DNA of 64,000 nucleotides from Mytilus californianus (GCF_021869535.1 NW_026262712.1:69224100-69288099); one strand, 5' to 3'; counted from the first letter of the stretch, positions 34,171 through 44,974 are shown. Notes: generated from the letters alone by a model not told the origin. Translations and numbers: made by a program.

Positions 34171-34339
34171 GTACTAACCGGAAATGAAATGTACTATTAT
34201 TGGATTTATATACGGATATTAAGAAAACACGGAAGGCTATAAATGTGTTTCGTGTTCTCAAAATAGAATTGGATTTTCCTTTTCTATACATTACAAAGAA
34301 TTTTGAAATATATTACCACTCTGGATTATTTTCAATCAC

Positions 34340-34680
34340 TCTTTGTTGCATTGCAAAAAACTAAAAGGTTACTCGAAGAACACAACTTTAAATTTGTCAT
34401 TCCGATGTTGTAAGCTCCTCAACTGCACGATGGTTCAAGTCCTGTGGTATCGAACGATATTTGACTTGCCAACAAATACTGAATACTCAAACATTCACTT
34501 GTCACTCCACTAGATCCGTATACACTATATATTGCAATGTAACTTGCAAAACCCAAAAATGTTGTATACCTCCTTCAGTGTCGATGTGGCATGCAGTATG
34601 TTGGCGAGAATGAAATGAATTGTCTGTTCGAATCTTTTGTCTGTTGAATCAGTAAAAAAATTGTATCTTATTATGACCGA
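34340..34680 (+). pseudogene. GIY-YIG endonuclease relic of a Penelope-like element
   Basis: NVVYLLQCRCGMQYVGEN (34559-34612) shows both GIY-YIG halves: VVYLL in place of GIY and QYVGE in place of YIG. Cysteines between them are typical of the PLE endonuclease. Just upstream, a one-base shift gives YCNVTCKTQ, the usual lead-in. A stop follows about 12 codons after the motif. Upstream sequence from about 34340 seems related but is badly decayed. This domain is a hallmark of canonical PLEs. No RT is attached. Confidence 0.65.
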
Positions 34681-35019
34681 ATTTTTAACAACTAGAAGCA
34701 TTCCTTGTATTAGTTTTCCCGTTAAGATCGGATGAGAATATGTGCGCATTGTGTCTTAATATAATAAATTCAAATAATTGAACGAACAAGTACTATTGTT
34801 TTCCAATGGAAAGTATCTCTTATATATACATGTTTATGTAAAAGGCGTGAACAAGCCACGTGCTGATACAGCGGATAATTAAGTATATGCATAATAAGAC
34901 GATAACAAAAAGTTAGTGACAAATGAACTGATTTCAAATACAAATCCAGCGTTTTAAATCTCAAGGATATGGCGATTAATCTAACGGTCAGCATTTACTT
35001 ATTCTGTGAACAAATCAGG

Positions 35020-35160
35020 GCCTTTCAAAGCCATCAATACGGTATGAGTTGTTCTCATTGTTGAAGGCGTATAGTTGGCTATAATTGATTTGATCAAGTT
35101 AATGTAAATTTAGTGGATAGTTGTCATATTAACAAATATACAACATCTCCTTATGCTTAT
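35020..35160 (+). repeat. Mussel repeat family A, 3' fragment
   Basis: TCAGGGCCTTTCAAAGCCAT, CTCATTGTTGAAGGCGTA and GTGGATAGTTGTCATATT appear in family order. The end is decayed (TACAACATCTCCTTATG). Confidence 0.65.
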
Positions 35161-36905
35161 ACAACATAGAAAATGAGTGGGTTATTCGGTTTCTATTTAT
35201 ACAGGGTTTAATTTTTACAGTTGGACATGCAAAAAGTAAACTAGAACGCCATCACTAAATACATTAAAACTGTCTTAATGATCACTTTAATGTGTTTTAC
35301 TACCAAATATCTGCATAAAGAAAACAATATCGCTTGCCAATATCGAAGTTTATACTAAAATCAAAATCAGTTTTAAACAAAGATCGCAGAATACAGGGTG
35401 AATTCGAAAACTCCCCGTATTCCAACCTTTCAGTTTCCATTGAAAACCGTATTACCGACTTATTTCCCAATGAATATTAACACACTTCGAGTTTGTCTTT
35501 TCATATACAGCACAGGAATCCGCTATTTCTTTATTTCACTGCACTAAATAAAGGAAAGTCACTTTTTATATTTCCCAAGAGTGTCTTCTTAATACAGATG
35601 TGACTATATGATAATTATGTAGATAGATTAAAAAACAAAATGCACGATTGTCTAGACTACAAACAGGTAAAACTACAGTAACAAAAAGATGCGCGTAAAA
35701 CTTGATCTCAAAAGAATAGAAAGGCTAGGAATAAGTTGAAGACCTAACGAACTTTTAAAACGTTCATACACACCAATGGATGCATGCATCAAGTTATACA
35801 TGTAGTTCCATCGTTTAGAAGTGCCGTGGCTAAGTGGCGTTATGGTGTTGCACATATCCGCATTAAAAATAGATGAATTGAGGGACTATCCGTGCAACAA
35901 TGAACTTGTGAAACATGTAAACACACTATTGAAACAGAGACTCGAACGCAAATGCTTTGTATGTTTTGTTAGAGTGTCCATTGTACGATGATCTGCGAAC
36001 GGAACTGTCAGATCATCCAAATGTTTGATTTGTTTTTCCACTTTGGCAAAACTGTGATAGTATTTTTATAAATAGTGCAAAAATCTGCAAAAAATATTTT
36101 AAATAGAACATGTAGAAGACGTCGATTTTATATCGTTAAACTTTTTGTCTTAACTGTATAGATCGTTTTATCTTGCAATCGGGTGTCTTATCATACATTT
36201 ACAGCCACGGAGATATCGCTAGGCTGTATATGTATACTATACATATATCAATTTAAAGCTCCGTCCACTGCCGGACAACGTTTGTGTATTGCTGTTGACG
36301 AGTGTTGTATGAACCTGCGGGACCTCAAAATGTGTCTTGCAGTCGCATTCCAATGACGTATTGCTTGACATTATGCGAACTATAGATACACTTACGTTTT
36401 GTTTGTTTTCAAACATTTCTTTAGAGCAATATGAATTGAAAGTTATTTTCTGCTAACAAACAAACATTAATAGCATGATTAACTCCATTTTCTACGGCGC
36501 CAATTAATTGAGTTCAAAACTTGGATGTGTACATGTGAAACACACAAAATCTACCATGCAACAATGTCAATTTCAGCATGTGCAGTGAATGTTAAGTCCA
36601 GTTCAAAATTCTGACGCGGAGGAAAAATACTTTTGTTTTTAATCGGACAATGTTTTGTTATTTATGTTCACTGTTGAAATTAGTTGTTATGTTATAATAA
36701 ATAACTATTCACTTTGCGCGATTTATTATTGCTGACCATTCGAAATTCTTTTTTTTTTTTTTTTGGCGAACCCGTCTTCAGCTGAATATGTGATTTTAAT
36801 ATTACTACGCGGGCTTCGAGGCATTTTAAATCGAAGATAAATGCAACAAATGTACGTTTGTCCGTCTTTCAAAGCAAACAAAAATACAACAAATTGCAGG
36901 ATAAA
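35161..36905. other. No feature seen
   Basis: No recognised repeat. A small perfect-looking AT palindrome (TGTATACTATACATA region) lies near 36230, and a poly-T tract at about 36747-36763. A family-like TTGGCGAACCCG patch follows the T tract. Confidence 0.45.
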
Positions 36906-37053
36906 GACAATAACTGTTTACTGTCTTTTAACATCAGTAGTATTTGTACTCCGCTCGAAACAAGAGTAATAGCTCGATGACGCTCGCATTACATCTGTTT
37001 CTCAGCCTCGTACAAATACAGCTTATATTAAAAGACACTAAATAGTTATTGTC
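36906..37053. mobile_element. Short palindromic MITE with 44-bp arms
   Basis: Bases 36906-36949 pair with 37010-37053 with a few mismatches. Both ends read GACAATAACT outward-in, and both arms contain GTCTTTTAA and ATTTGTAC. The 60-bp centre contains CGCTCG words. No clear target duplication (TAAA on the left, TATA on the right). Confidence 0.65.
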
Positions 37054-37414
37054 TATATAAATATTAGTAATTTAGCTGACTTTGGAATTCATGTATTATT
37101 TACGAAAGCCGAGAAGGATCATTCATAATTCAGAATTCAAAATTCAAAACTCAAAATTCAGAACTAGCAAATCTAGAAAAAACAATCCTGTTTCATTACA
37201 GTTGAAATCCAAACACAACAAATATTATCTTGATCTTATATTTATACCGTAGATTAATAATATAATTGTGCACAGACAAATAATGAAAATGAAAAATGTC
37301 TTGGTATCACTTATACTTCGGGAGAGGGGGGTATCGAGTGTAACTTCATCCTTATTTGAATGTTTCATGTTTTTCTTCAATTCATAACTTGAGAATTATC
37401 ATAATATAAAAATA

Positions 37415-37625
37415 AGAAGATGTGGTAAGATTGCCAATGAGACAACTCTTAACAAGAGACCAAATGACATAGAAATTAGCAGCTATAGTCAGCTATAAAA
37501 GGCCCAGAAATGACAGATGTAAAACAATTCGAACGAGAAAACTAACGGCCTGATTTATGTACAAAATAATGAACGAAAAACAAATATAATATACAGCAAC
37601 AACCGACAACTGCTGAATTACAAAA
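37415..37625 (-). repeat. Mussel repeat family A, 3' half
   Basis: AAGAAGATGTGGTAAGATTG at about 37415, ACCAAATGACATAGAAATTA at about 37459, TCAGCTATAAAAGGCCCAGA and ACGGCCTGATTTATGT at about 37545. It abuts a PLE RT fragment on the same strand. Confidence 0.75.
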
Positions 37626-37639
37626 TCCCGTAAAAAAAA

Positions 37640-37908
37640 AGTTTTCTACAGGTACAACCAAACTTCCAAACCAAATCTTTATGTCAATAGAAGAATTTAG
37701 TAAAGGTTTTATGTAATTTGTGCTAACGAAAAAATGACCTAACAATTTACAGGTAATACATAGATTACCTTCATTGAAATCCAAAACGTCACAACAGAAA
37801 CGGGCATAGCAAACGAGTTGTGATATATAAACAACGTAAGATGGTGCCAAAGGAACATCGCCGTTCATGTAAAAGGAGAAATCGTCCCTTTTGTCGTAAA
37901 TTTTAGTG
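37640..37908 (-). pseudogene. Penelope-like RT C-terminal fragment
   Basis: On the - strand it reads KIYDKRDDFSF (about 37875-37908), then after a short deletion DVPLAPSYVVYISQLVCYAR, CDVLDFNEGNLCIT and CKLL. Later pieces shift frame. DVPLAPSY marks exactly the region where the + strand RT at 23.9 kb is cut off. Both ends are truncated and the catalytic core is absent. Confidence 0.75.
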
Positions 37909-39284
37909 TAGAGTTTCCCGTGTAAAGCTGAAATGTTTACAATTTTGTCGTAGAATACACTTAGTCACTCAGTGATTTATCAGTAAATAATTGGACTATT
38001 CTCGAGCGATAAAATAATAACTTGCAATGCACAATTCACAGTACATGTATACCATATATTAGTCGAAAAATTGGGCGCCATTATTTCACGTTTTTAAAAT
38101 ACCTCATGCTTAACTGATCTGATCATTTATGAAGGTAAAAGGTCAGACGCAGATCCAGGCTTTGGTTTCAAATTAGGGGTTGGACGGGGTGACGCTGATT
38201 GTCATTAGCAATTAGAGGACTTTATTTTGACGTAAAATTGACTGTAGATTTACCTTATTTTTTTATTTTTAAATGGAGGGTGCCAGCTTGAATCCGCCCA
38301 TGCTAGTAAATAAACGGGGCTTATTACATATTTCACTTAAAAACAGAATGTTTTCAGATATTATGAAGCTTAAATCTAGTACCTATTCCAAATTTCGTAT
38401 ATTAAATTTGTTTACATTGATATAGATTGCAGATGAACCTTTTTGTTTCAAATTGTGCATCATCTTCATTTTTACAAAACAAAAATATATTTGTCCTCTT
38501 TTCTGTGTAGTGAATGCTAATTATTGTCAGCCATGTGTAAAATTAGAGAATATGGCAGGCGAAGAATGAAGACCGTAGCGATGTTTTTTTGTTTTTTTTT
38601 ATTCACACAGGGAACAGATTGAGAATTTTACACTGTAAGAAATTAAGCATTTCGCATTGTGTCCGAACAGACAAATATTCTTACATTGTACAGGACGTGC
38701 TTACATAATTTTGACATACTATACTTGATTGTGTTATAAAATTTCAACTATTTTTTTAAATGATTATTTATTAATTTATTTCTGTTATTTATTTAACCCG
38801 AAATCGCCTTTGTAAAGGGCGAAAATGTTTTGCAATTTTCCTGGATATCAATTTTACCCAGTGCTTCCGGATGTTTTCATTGCATCTTAACAATGTCAGT
38901 GAGAAATCTATTGTTAAAATATTACCTCCCCTGTACTAGCTTTACTAGTGAAGTAATTTCAATGGTATTTTTTTTTATCTAAACACCATCTTCAAAATTT
39001 GAACAATAATCGAAAACACCTTTACGAATAGAAAAAAAAAACAATTATACCGAAGTATACTGTATGAATTCAAATAAAGTCTAACTAGTAGATTGATTTA
39101 TGTGTAAATTGGTCATGTTTATTTTGTGAGAAATCGAGTGTAAAATTACTAAAATGTTTACTGTCTTTTTTCTTTTCCATAAACATACTTTTTTATAAAT
39201 GAGCTATATTTTATACTATCTGCGATTGCAGAGAAAACATAAATATTTTTATTGTAACAACTAGCAATTCATTGTATGAATGGT
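37909..39284. other. No feature seen
   Basis: AT-rich, with T runs near 38583 and 38965. Nothing is recognised. Confidence 0.45.
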
Positions 39285-39440
39285 TTCTACTTCAGAAATT
39301 GCCTTTACCAAGTAAGAAATATGACAGTTGTAATCCATTCGTTAGATGTGTTAAGGCTTTTGATTTTGCCATTTGCGCAGGGACTTTCCGTTTAGAATTT
39401 TCCTTGGATTTCGGTATTTTTGTTATTTTACTTTTTATGG
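39285..39440 (+). repeat. Family D tail fragment
   Basis: TGCCTTTACCAAGTAAGAAATATG, split here into AATTGCCTTTACC and AAGTAAGAAATATGACAG, is followed by TTGTAATCCATTCGTTAGAT, AGGGACTTTCCGTTTAGAAT and an end at TTATTTTACTTTTTATG. It matches 13430-13575. Confidence 0.65.
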
Positions 39441-39844
39441 ATGTGTGAACAGACATCACTGTATGTTTTTTTTTCAATCGCACCTATACAGTTGAAATCT
39501 TGTTTTAATTAGCAATGGTATTTATCTATTTAATTGAACTTACAATCACATGAAAAATGCAAAGTAAACATAAAAGTGAACGTAAATTTTGAAAGAACCA
39601 GAATTCCTCTTTAATTAAATACAGAACCATTGAATTCTTACAAACATCAGAAAGCTTATACAAAAACTAAAAAGACTGCACGAAAATTGTATAAACAGTT
39701 CACCACAATGAATAAAAACCAGTCGTAGGTCTTTAGAACATTTTTACTGATGGTAGCATTTTACTGTCTCTGTTCTAAGCAATATTTTCTATATTTTTTA
39801 TTTAGATTCTAGATCTTCATCTTTTCAAAAGGCTTTGGATTTTC

Positions 39845-39935
39845 AAATATTTTGGCCTCGAACATCACTGAATAGACATTGATTGTCGAAATGTGCATCT
39901 GGTGCAGTAAAATTGGTATTGTTTATGTTATTGAT
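39845..39935 (+). repeat. Family C fragment (decayed)
   Basis: CCTCGAACATCACTGAATAG and TGTCGAAATGTGCATCTGGT correspond to the GAGCGTCACTGATGAG and GACGAAACGCGCGTCTGGC blocks of the family, with CpG sites decayed to TG/CA. Confidence 0.5.
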
Positions 39936-40934
39936 ATATAAATATGTGTTTGATAATCTCTAATATTGCAGCTATTTACAAGTATGTAATATGAAATCTA
40001 TATGGTAAGTAATCGTATATGCAGTTGGTCCATTCGATACACAATGGCTTTATTCATGTGTACAAAATGGAAAATGTTGGATACAAAGCAGTAATTTTGT
40101 ATGTACGAAATGACTATCTACCTGAATTGTGTACGCATTTGGGTCATTTGTGAATGCTTCGTTCACAGTGGTTTTTATTCTTCAATGTTTATTGATGGGT
40201 GATTAGTGTTTTTTTTAACTGTTACTTGTTTTTTCTGTCTTGCATTGATACCCTTTTTCGACATATACTTTTCAATTTCGCTGTAAATAAATGTATATTT
40301 CTATAATCCCATGTACATTTTTTAAGCAAAAACGAAACTCTTCATTTATGTTTAAAGTTCATGTGGAAAATGTACAATACATAACAAATATACGGATTCT
40401 TTTTTAAAATGCAACGGTTATTCTCCCATTATGAGGAACTAATAATACATAATACTTAATCATGTTAATTGCATACAGAATATAAATACCGTTGGTGAAT
40501 CAAGATTAACTTGCACTGCAACGAATCGCTTCTTGATTCTGGCGAATGTTGGCTTGAAAAAAAAACACAAAATATATTGTATTGTATTGTATTGTTCCAG
40601 AATACTAATTAATGGCATCCCTACTTGTTTGAATCGAAAATTGACAGACGTGGCCGTTCAGTGAGTACGTAATTCACGCAAGATTTTATTTATAAACTTT
40701 CTTGTTTTGGACCGTCTCAGTAATGACGGGACGTTTATCATATTTGAAATATCGCAACATATTACTAAATAATTTTGTTTTTATTAAAACACGACAAAAC
40801 GGATACGAATTGTATTAAAGTCTGCTTGGTGCTGTATGAAATACTTTACTTTGAATTTCATATTAAAACGCACGGGTTTCCAGAACGTTGCTACCTTTAT
40901 TTCCTTGTATACTGGTAAATAATTGTTATTATAA
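39936..40934. other. Featureless; short TATTG microsatellite
   Basis: (ATTGT)n with about four units lies at 40577-40596. The rest is unrecognised AT-rich DNA. Confidence 0.5.
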
Positions 40935-41545
40935 AAAAGAAGATGTGGTATGATTGCCAATAACACAACTCTTCACAAGAGACCAAATGACACAGAAATT
41001 AACAGCTATAGGTCACCGTACGGCCTTAAACAATGTACAAAGCCCATAGTCAGCTATAAAAGGCTCCGAAATGACAAATGTAAAGTAGTTCAATCAAGAA
41101 AACTAACGGCCTAATGTATGTCAAAAAAAAAATTTAACGAAAAACAAGAATGTAACACAGCAACAAGCAACAACCAATGAATTACAGGCTCCTGACTTGG
41201 GACAAGCACATACACACAGAATGTAGCGGGGTAAACAATTTAGTGGGACCCCCTAACCTTGGACAGTGGTGTAACAGTTCAACATAAGAACGAACTATAA
41301 AAATCAGTTAAAAAAGGCTTAACTCATCATATGAATACAAATAGATCATACATCTAACAAAAACACTTAGTGAACGTGGCCGGGTACTAGTAACTCCCAA
41401 CAACAAAAAGACACTAAGTACAGATCTAAGAATACTCGCAGTTACTGTTAGCTAGAACAAAGCCAATAGCAACTAACAAAAAAGCTTCTAAGACTAAATT
41501 ATCATTTAGTACACATCCAATGAATTTATTGTAAAGACTTCAAAA
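40935..41545 (-). repeat. Mussel repeat family A, near full length
   Basis: Reverse-strand counterpart of 29735-30345. AAGAAGATGTGGTATGATTG at about 40938, AGGTCACCGTACGGCCTTAA at about 41011, CTCCTGACTTGGGACAAGCA at about 41189 and GGACAGTGGTGTAACAGTTC at about 41262. It ends near TTTAGTACACATCCAATGAA at about 41506. Confidence 0.8.
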
Positions 41546-41689
41546 ACAATCAGAGAAAACATGACCTTGTGCAATGCCAGGATACAGGTATCAACGATTG
41601 TAGATCCATGAATATGCATCTATATATAACAATACTATTAAGTTTCTTTTTCTAATTTACTGATAACAAAATCAATATAAATACCAATA

Positions 41690-42060
41690 AAAACAATAAT
41701 CATGGATAAGATTACAGTGTTGAATTGGTAACTTTTTAAAATAAGTTTATTTCAAGAATCGTAAACATGAGGATGTACTATCCGGTTTGAAATCATTTTT
41801 TTACAGGTATAACCAAACTTCAAAACTATATTTTTATATCTAAGGAAGATTTTAGTAAAGGTTTTGATTATGTGTTGTAACGAAATCCCTGACTTAATAT
41901 TTACCAGTGATACATAGATTATGTTCATTATAATAAACAAACGTCACAACAGACACGGGCATAGTGAACGAGTTATGATATATAACCACCAATAGATGGT
42001 CCAAAAAGGACAATTATCAATAGGGAACGAAAAATCGTCCCTTTTGTTGTAAATTTTAGT
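41690..42060 (-). pseudogene. Penelope-like RT C-terminal fragment, second - strand copy
   Basis: On the - strand: KIYNKRDDFSF-like start (about 42030-42060), a CVDVC.NF-type decayed middle, HIIKTFTKIFLRYKNIVLKF, GYTCKKMISNRIVHPH (about 41765-41810), then in another frame LILKSYQFNTVI and IVFIG (about 41690-41745). It overlaps in content with 37640-37908 but extends further towards the C-terminus. Broken by stops. A family A copy lies 150 bp beyond it, on the same strand. Confidence 0.7.
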
Positions 42061-42498
42061 GTGTAAAATTGCAGTGTAAAACTAACATACATGTATCTAA
42101 ACATGAAAAAAGGACAGTTATCACCTTTTACAATTGGTTTATTTAAAGTAAGTTCCTTTGGGTAAATTTCGGCATTATATTAAGATTATCTAAAGAAAAA
42201 ATAGCATCAATATAACGGTAAGTGTTGTTGACTTTATTAACTAAATGCAGTTAGGACGAGTTTTAACTGAGTTTGGTCATACATTTTATTCATAACAGTA
42301 CTAAAACAAGTCTGCTATTAATGATATCGCATAGAAAGAATAAGTAACACAGTGAATGAAAAATCATCTAGACACTGTGTTTGCTTAATGTATGTACTAC
42401 ACATATCAATACAAACAAATATCATTGTATTAAATATGTCTACACGTATATTTTCGTTACTAAAGATATGTGAATAATGAATATATACAGCATATTCT
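42061..42498. other. No feature seen
   Basis: AT-rich sequence before the SINE cluster. Confidence 0.45.
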
Positions 42499-42512
42499 AT
42501 ATAATTCGTCGT

Positions 42513-42558
42513 AATATCAGTCCAACAATGTTAGGTCTAACATTGTTGGGCTGATATT
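42513..42558. repeat. Near-perfect 22-bp hairpin of SINE core sequence
   Basis: AATATCAGTCCAACAATGTT (from 42513) pairs with its inverse ending at 42558, with one mismatch and a 2-base loop. The arm sequence is the core found in the SINEs that follow, so two core pieces have been joined head to head. Weaker pairing extends a further ~14 bp. Confidence 0.8.
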
Positions 42559-42666
42559 AAACGAAATATATATGCAGAATGTGTTTTCAGCCTTGAATCA
42601 TCATCAATGGTGATCCGATGGATAACATCTGTTGTAGAGTTGTCACTGGTTCAGACATACTTACAG

Positions 42667-42670
<4 letters not shown>
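42537..42670 (+). repeat. SINE family 1, core and tail only
   Basis: It begins at the core (CTAACATTGTTGGGCTGAT), then TGGTGATCCGATGG (about 42609), TGTTGTAGAGTTGTCACTGG (about 42630) and TTCAGACATACTTA. The tRNA-like head is absent. Confidence 0.7.

Positions 42671-42673
<3 letters not shown>

Positions 42674-42717
<44 letters not shown>
42674..42717. repeat. (TA)22 microsatellite
   Basis: Pure TA run. It joins two oppositely oriented SINE tails. Confidence 0.95.
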
Positions 42718-42719
<2 letters not shown>

Positions 42720-42942
42720 TACGTCTGAACCAATGACAACTCTACAACAGATTGATCCATTGGATCACCACCAGTGATGGTGATACATGTCTGTGTACAA
42801 TCTGTATATACAACTCGTCTAAACATCAGCCCAACAATGTTAGATCTGTAAATTTGCTTTCGCAAATGTTTTGTTCTTCCCTCGCTGGGATTCTAACTCA
42901 TGCTACTGAGATATCGTGACACCAAATCGCCTGCACTGTATC
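42718..42942 (-). repeat. SINE family 1, inverted copy with partial tRNA-like head
   Basis: Read on the - strand: head remnant (GTGCAGGCGATTTGGTGTCA), decayed B box (GAGTTAGAATCCC, about 42888-42900), the linker TTTGCGAAAGCAAATTTACA, core CTAACATTGTTGGGCTGATG, then the tail TGTTGTAGAGTTGTCATTGG ending next to the TA run. Confidence 0.75.
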
Positions 42943-43100
42943 AAAAAATTTGCGAAGGCAAATTTACAGATCTAACATTGTTGGGCTGATGTTTAGACGA
43001 GTTGTATATAGAGAATGTACACAGCCATGTATCACTATCACTGCTGGTGATCCAATGGATCAATCTGTTGTAGAGTTGTCACCGGTTCAGACGTACTTAT
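42943..43100 (+). repeat. SINE family 1, core and tail, direct copy
   Basis: AAAAAATTTGCGAAGGCAAA, core CTAACATTGTTGGGCTGATG (about 42972), GGTGATCCAATGGATCAATC (about 43047) and TTGTCACCGGTTCAGACGTA (about 43076). With the preceding inverted copy it forms a hairpin with ~150-bp arms around the head remnant. Confidence 0.75.
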
Positions 43101-43280
43101 TAATATAATTATTTCTGTGACTGTTTCTTGCATTGATTTGCAGGATCTTTTACAATAGATATTTCAGCTGATCTGTAACAATTCCATCTTCATGCCTTAT
43201 ATATCATGTACTGTATTACGACGCTAGATTAAAACTGACGAGGAAAGGTAACACCCGGCCACCGAAAGCTTTATTTTTGT

Positions 43281-43462
43281 GAAGCCTAGGTTGTCGAGTG
43301 GTCTAGCACGTCGGATACAGTACAGGCGATTTGGTGTCACGATAGCTCAGTAGCATGAGTTCGAATCCCGGCGAGGGAAGAACAAAAAATTTGCGAAAGC
43401 AAATTTACAGATCTAACATTGTTGGACTGATGTATAGACGAGTTGTATATATATATATATAT
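43281..43462 (+). repeat. SINE family 1, full head plus core
   Basis: The tRNA-like head starts at about 43281. An A-box-like TTGTCGAGTGGTCTAGC lies at 43291-43307 and the B box GAGTTCGAATCCC at 43357-43369. The wide A-B spacing recalls class II (Leu/Ser-type) tRNAs. The linker AATTTGCGAAAGCAAATTTA (with a small hairpin), core CTAACATTGTTGG and a (TA)n end follow. It is Pol III-type promoter architecture, but not a tRNA gene: no acceptor-stem pairing is seen. Confidence 0.8.
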
Positions 43463-43510
43463 TTAACATTATTATATTATTCAGACGTTTTATATATATA
43501 TATATATATA

Positions 43511-43694
43511 TATAAGTCTGAAAATTACACCCAACAGTGTTAGAATTAGACTTTTATGCTGACAAATTTTTGTCCCTCAACGGGATTCGAACTCGCACCT
43601 TTGATACACTACAGCACCAATCGCTTAGCCTCATGTCCAGCGCTCTAGACCACACGACCACATCCGCTATATAAAAAATATAACTTCAATAGTC
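43511..43694 (-). repeat. SINE family 2, copy 1
   Basis: On the - strand: A-box-like GTGTGGTCTAGAGCGC (about 43639-43655), B box GCGAGTTCGAATCCCG (43581-43596), then GACAAAAATTTGTCAGC, core TCTAACACTGTTGGGTGTAA and TTTTCAGACTTATA. The 184 bases are identical to 43980-44163 by eye. The head differs from family 1, but the core after the B box is clearly related. Confidence 0.82.
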
Positions 43695-43979
43695 GTAGTG
43701 TTACCTTGTCACGTAAGGCGAATCTAGAGATAGACCTAAGACATGTGTTTTAAGCGTGTGAAGATGTTATATTATTATTTAATACACAATGTATTTGTTA
43801 TTTGTCAGCAATCTAACTCAACAATTTTTATATACCGTATGGGATAATGAATCAATTCATTATACAGTCACTAGAAATAAGTATATCATACAAACAAGTC
43901 TAAGCAAGTGACAACCATACAATATATATGCCCACTGGATCTCAGTGTGTTTGAGACACAGGGTTAATACAAATATTTA
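43695..43979. other. Spacer between identical SINE copies
   Basis: 285 bp of unassigned AT-rich DNA, unlike the sequence after the second copy. Confidence 0.5.
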
Positions 43980-44163
43980 TATAAGTCTGAAAATTACACC
44001 CAACAGTGTTAGAATTAGACTTTTATGCTGACAAATTTTTGTCCCTCAACGGGATTCGAACTCGCACCTTTGATACACTACAGCACCAATCGCTTAGCCT
44101 CATGTCCAGCGCTCTAGACCACACGACCACATCCGCTATATAAAAAATATAACTTCAATAGTC
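43980..44163 (-). repeat. SINE family 2, copy 2 (identical to copy 1)
   Basis: Exact repeat of 43511-43694 at a distance of 469 bp. Identity starts at TATAAGTCTG and ends at CAATAGTC in both. The flanking sequence differs on both sides. Confidence 0.82.
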
Positions 44164-44360
44164 AACCCTGCTGACTGCCATTGGCGATTGCCAAATAAAC
44201 GGATCACCGATTTAATAAATGGATCTTAATTTTAAATTAAATACTAAACAGAAAACAACAAACTTGCAGAAAAGATGATATACCGCAAACAAAAGGTGCA
44301 AAGTTATATATATATAATTTGATGACTGCTCTGTTTCATTTTTCTGATAAACATATGTTA

Positions 44361-44460
44361 AATTGCCTATAACTAAATGACTAGCTGTTAATTCCTGTGT
44401 CATTTGGTCTCTTGACGAGAGTTGTCTCATTGGCAATCATACTTCATCTTCTCTTTTATA
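44361..44460 (+). repeat. Mussel repeat family A, 3' end
   Basis: GTCATTTGGTCTCTTGACGA and TTGTCTCATTGGCAATCATA (about 44422), followed by a decayed CTTCATCTTCTCTTTTATA end. Confidence 0.75.
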
Positions 44461-44639
44461 TAACTAATTGAACTTATCATAATTATTGACATACACTTAC
44501 CAATACTTTTGCGTTATGCTTTTTCCTAGGATCTAATCCAATATGATTAGGAAAATGTCTAGAAAACACTAAAGACTTGGAATTCTGTAACGAAATACAT
44601 TTTAGTTAACGTCAATAAAGATCCTTCTTATGTAACCAA

Positions 44640-44900
44640 GGGAACAAAAGATGCGCGATGGACCATCCCCTAAACCTTAAAGAGTTTCTACTTTTTCAAG
44701 GAACGGTCTTGAAAGACATAGTTGTGCAATTTACAAGACAAAAGTCTGATATAGTCTCCATGCGCATGAATTGTGTAACTGGAAAGATTTAACGTTAGGC
44801 ACTTTCAATATCAAACGTGTGTAAAAACAATCATATTAAGTAATCATTTGAAGTTGTGTATTACAGTTGAGAATAACTATAAGCACTGCCGATATGTGAC
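44640..44900 (+). repeat. Diverged local duplication, unit 1
   Basis: Pairs with 45365-45630: AACCTTAAAGAGTT (44675 and 45386), GGAACGGTCTTGAAAGACA against GGAGCGGTGTGGAAAGACA, TCTGATATAGTCTC and CGCATGAA. The later part (AAGCACTGCCGATATG against AAGTACTGCTAAGAATG) is weaker. No family name known. Confidence 0.65.
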
Positions 44901-44974
44901 AAAATTGTTGGTTTGATGATCAAAGCACCAAATTTGACAGAGTAGTGGTGCAGGGTGGTTCTAACAATATTAGC

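Noticed and set aside
42587..42865. 92-codon - strand frame across the (TA)n
   Set aside because: It consists of inverted SINE tails and a Tyr-Ile run translated from the microsatellite.
43281..43380. Candidate tRNA gene (good B box)
   Set aside because: No acceptor or anticodon stem pairing, and the same block recurs with a SINE core downstream. It is a SINE head.
43570..43665. Candidate Ser/Leu tRNA gene on the - strand
   Set aside because: Same reasoning: A and B boxes only, and two identical copies with SINE tails.
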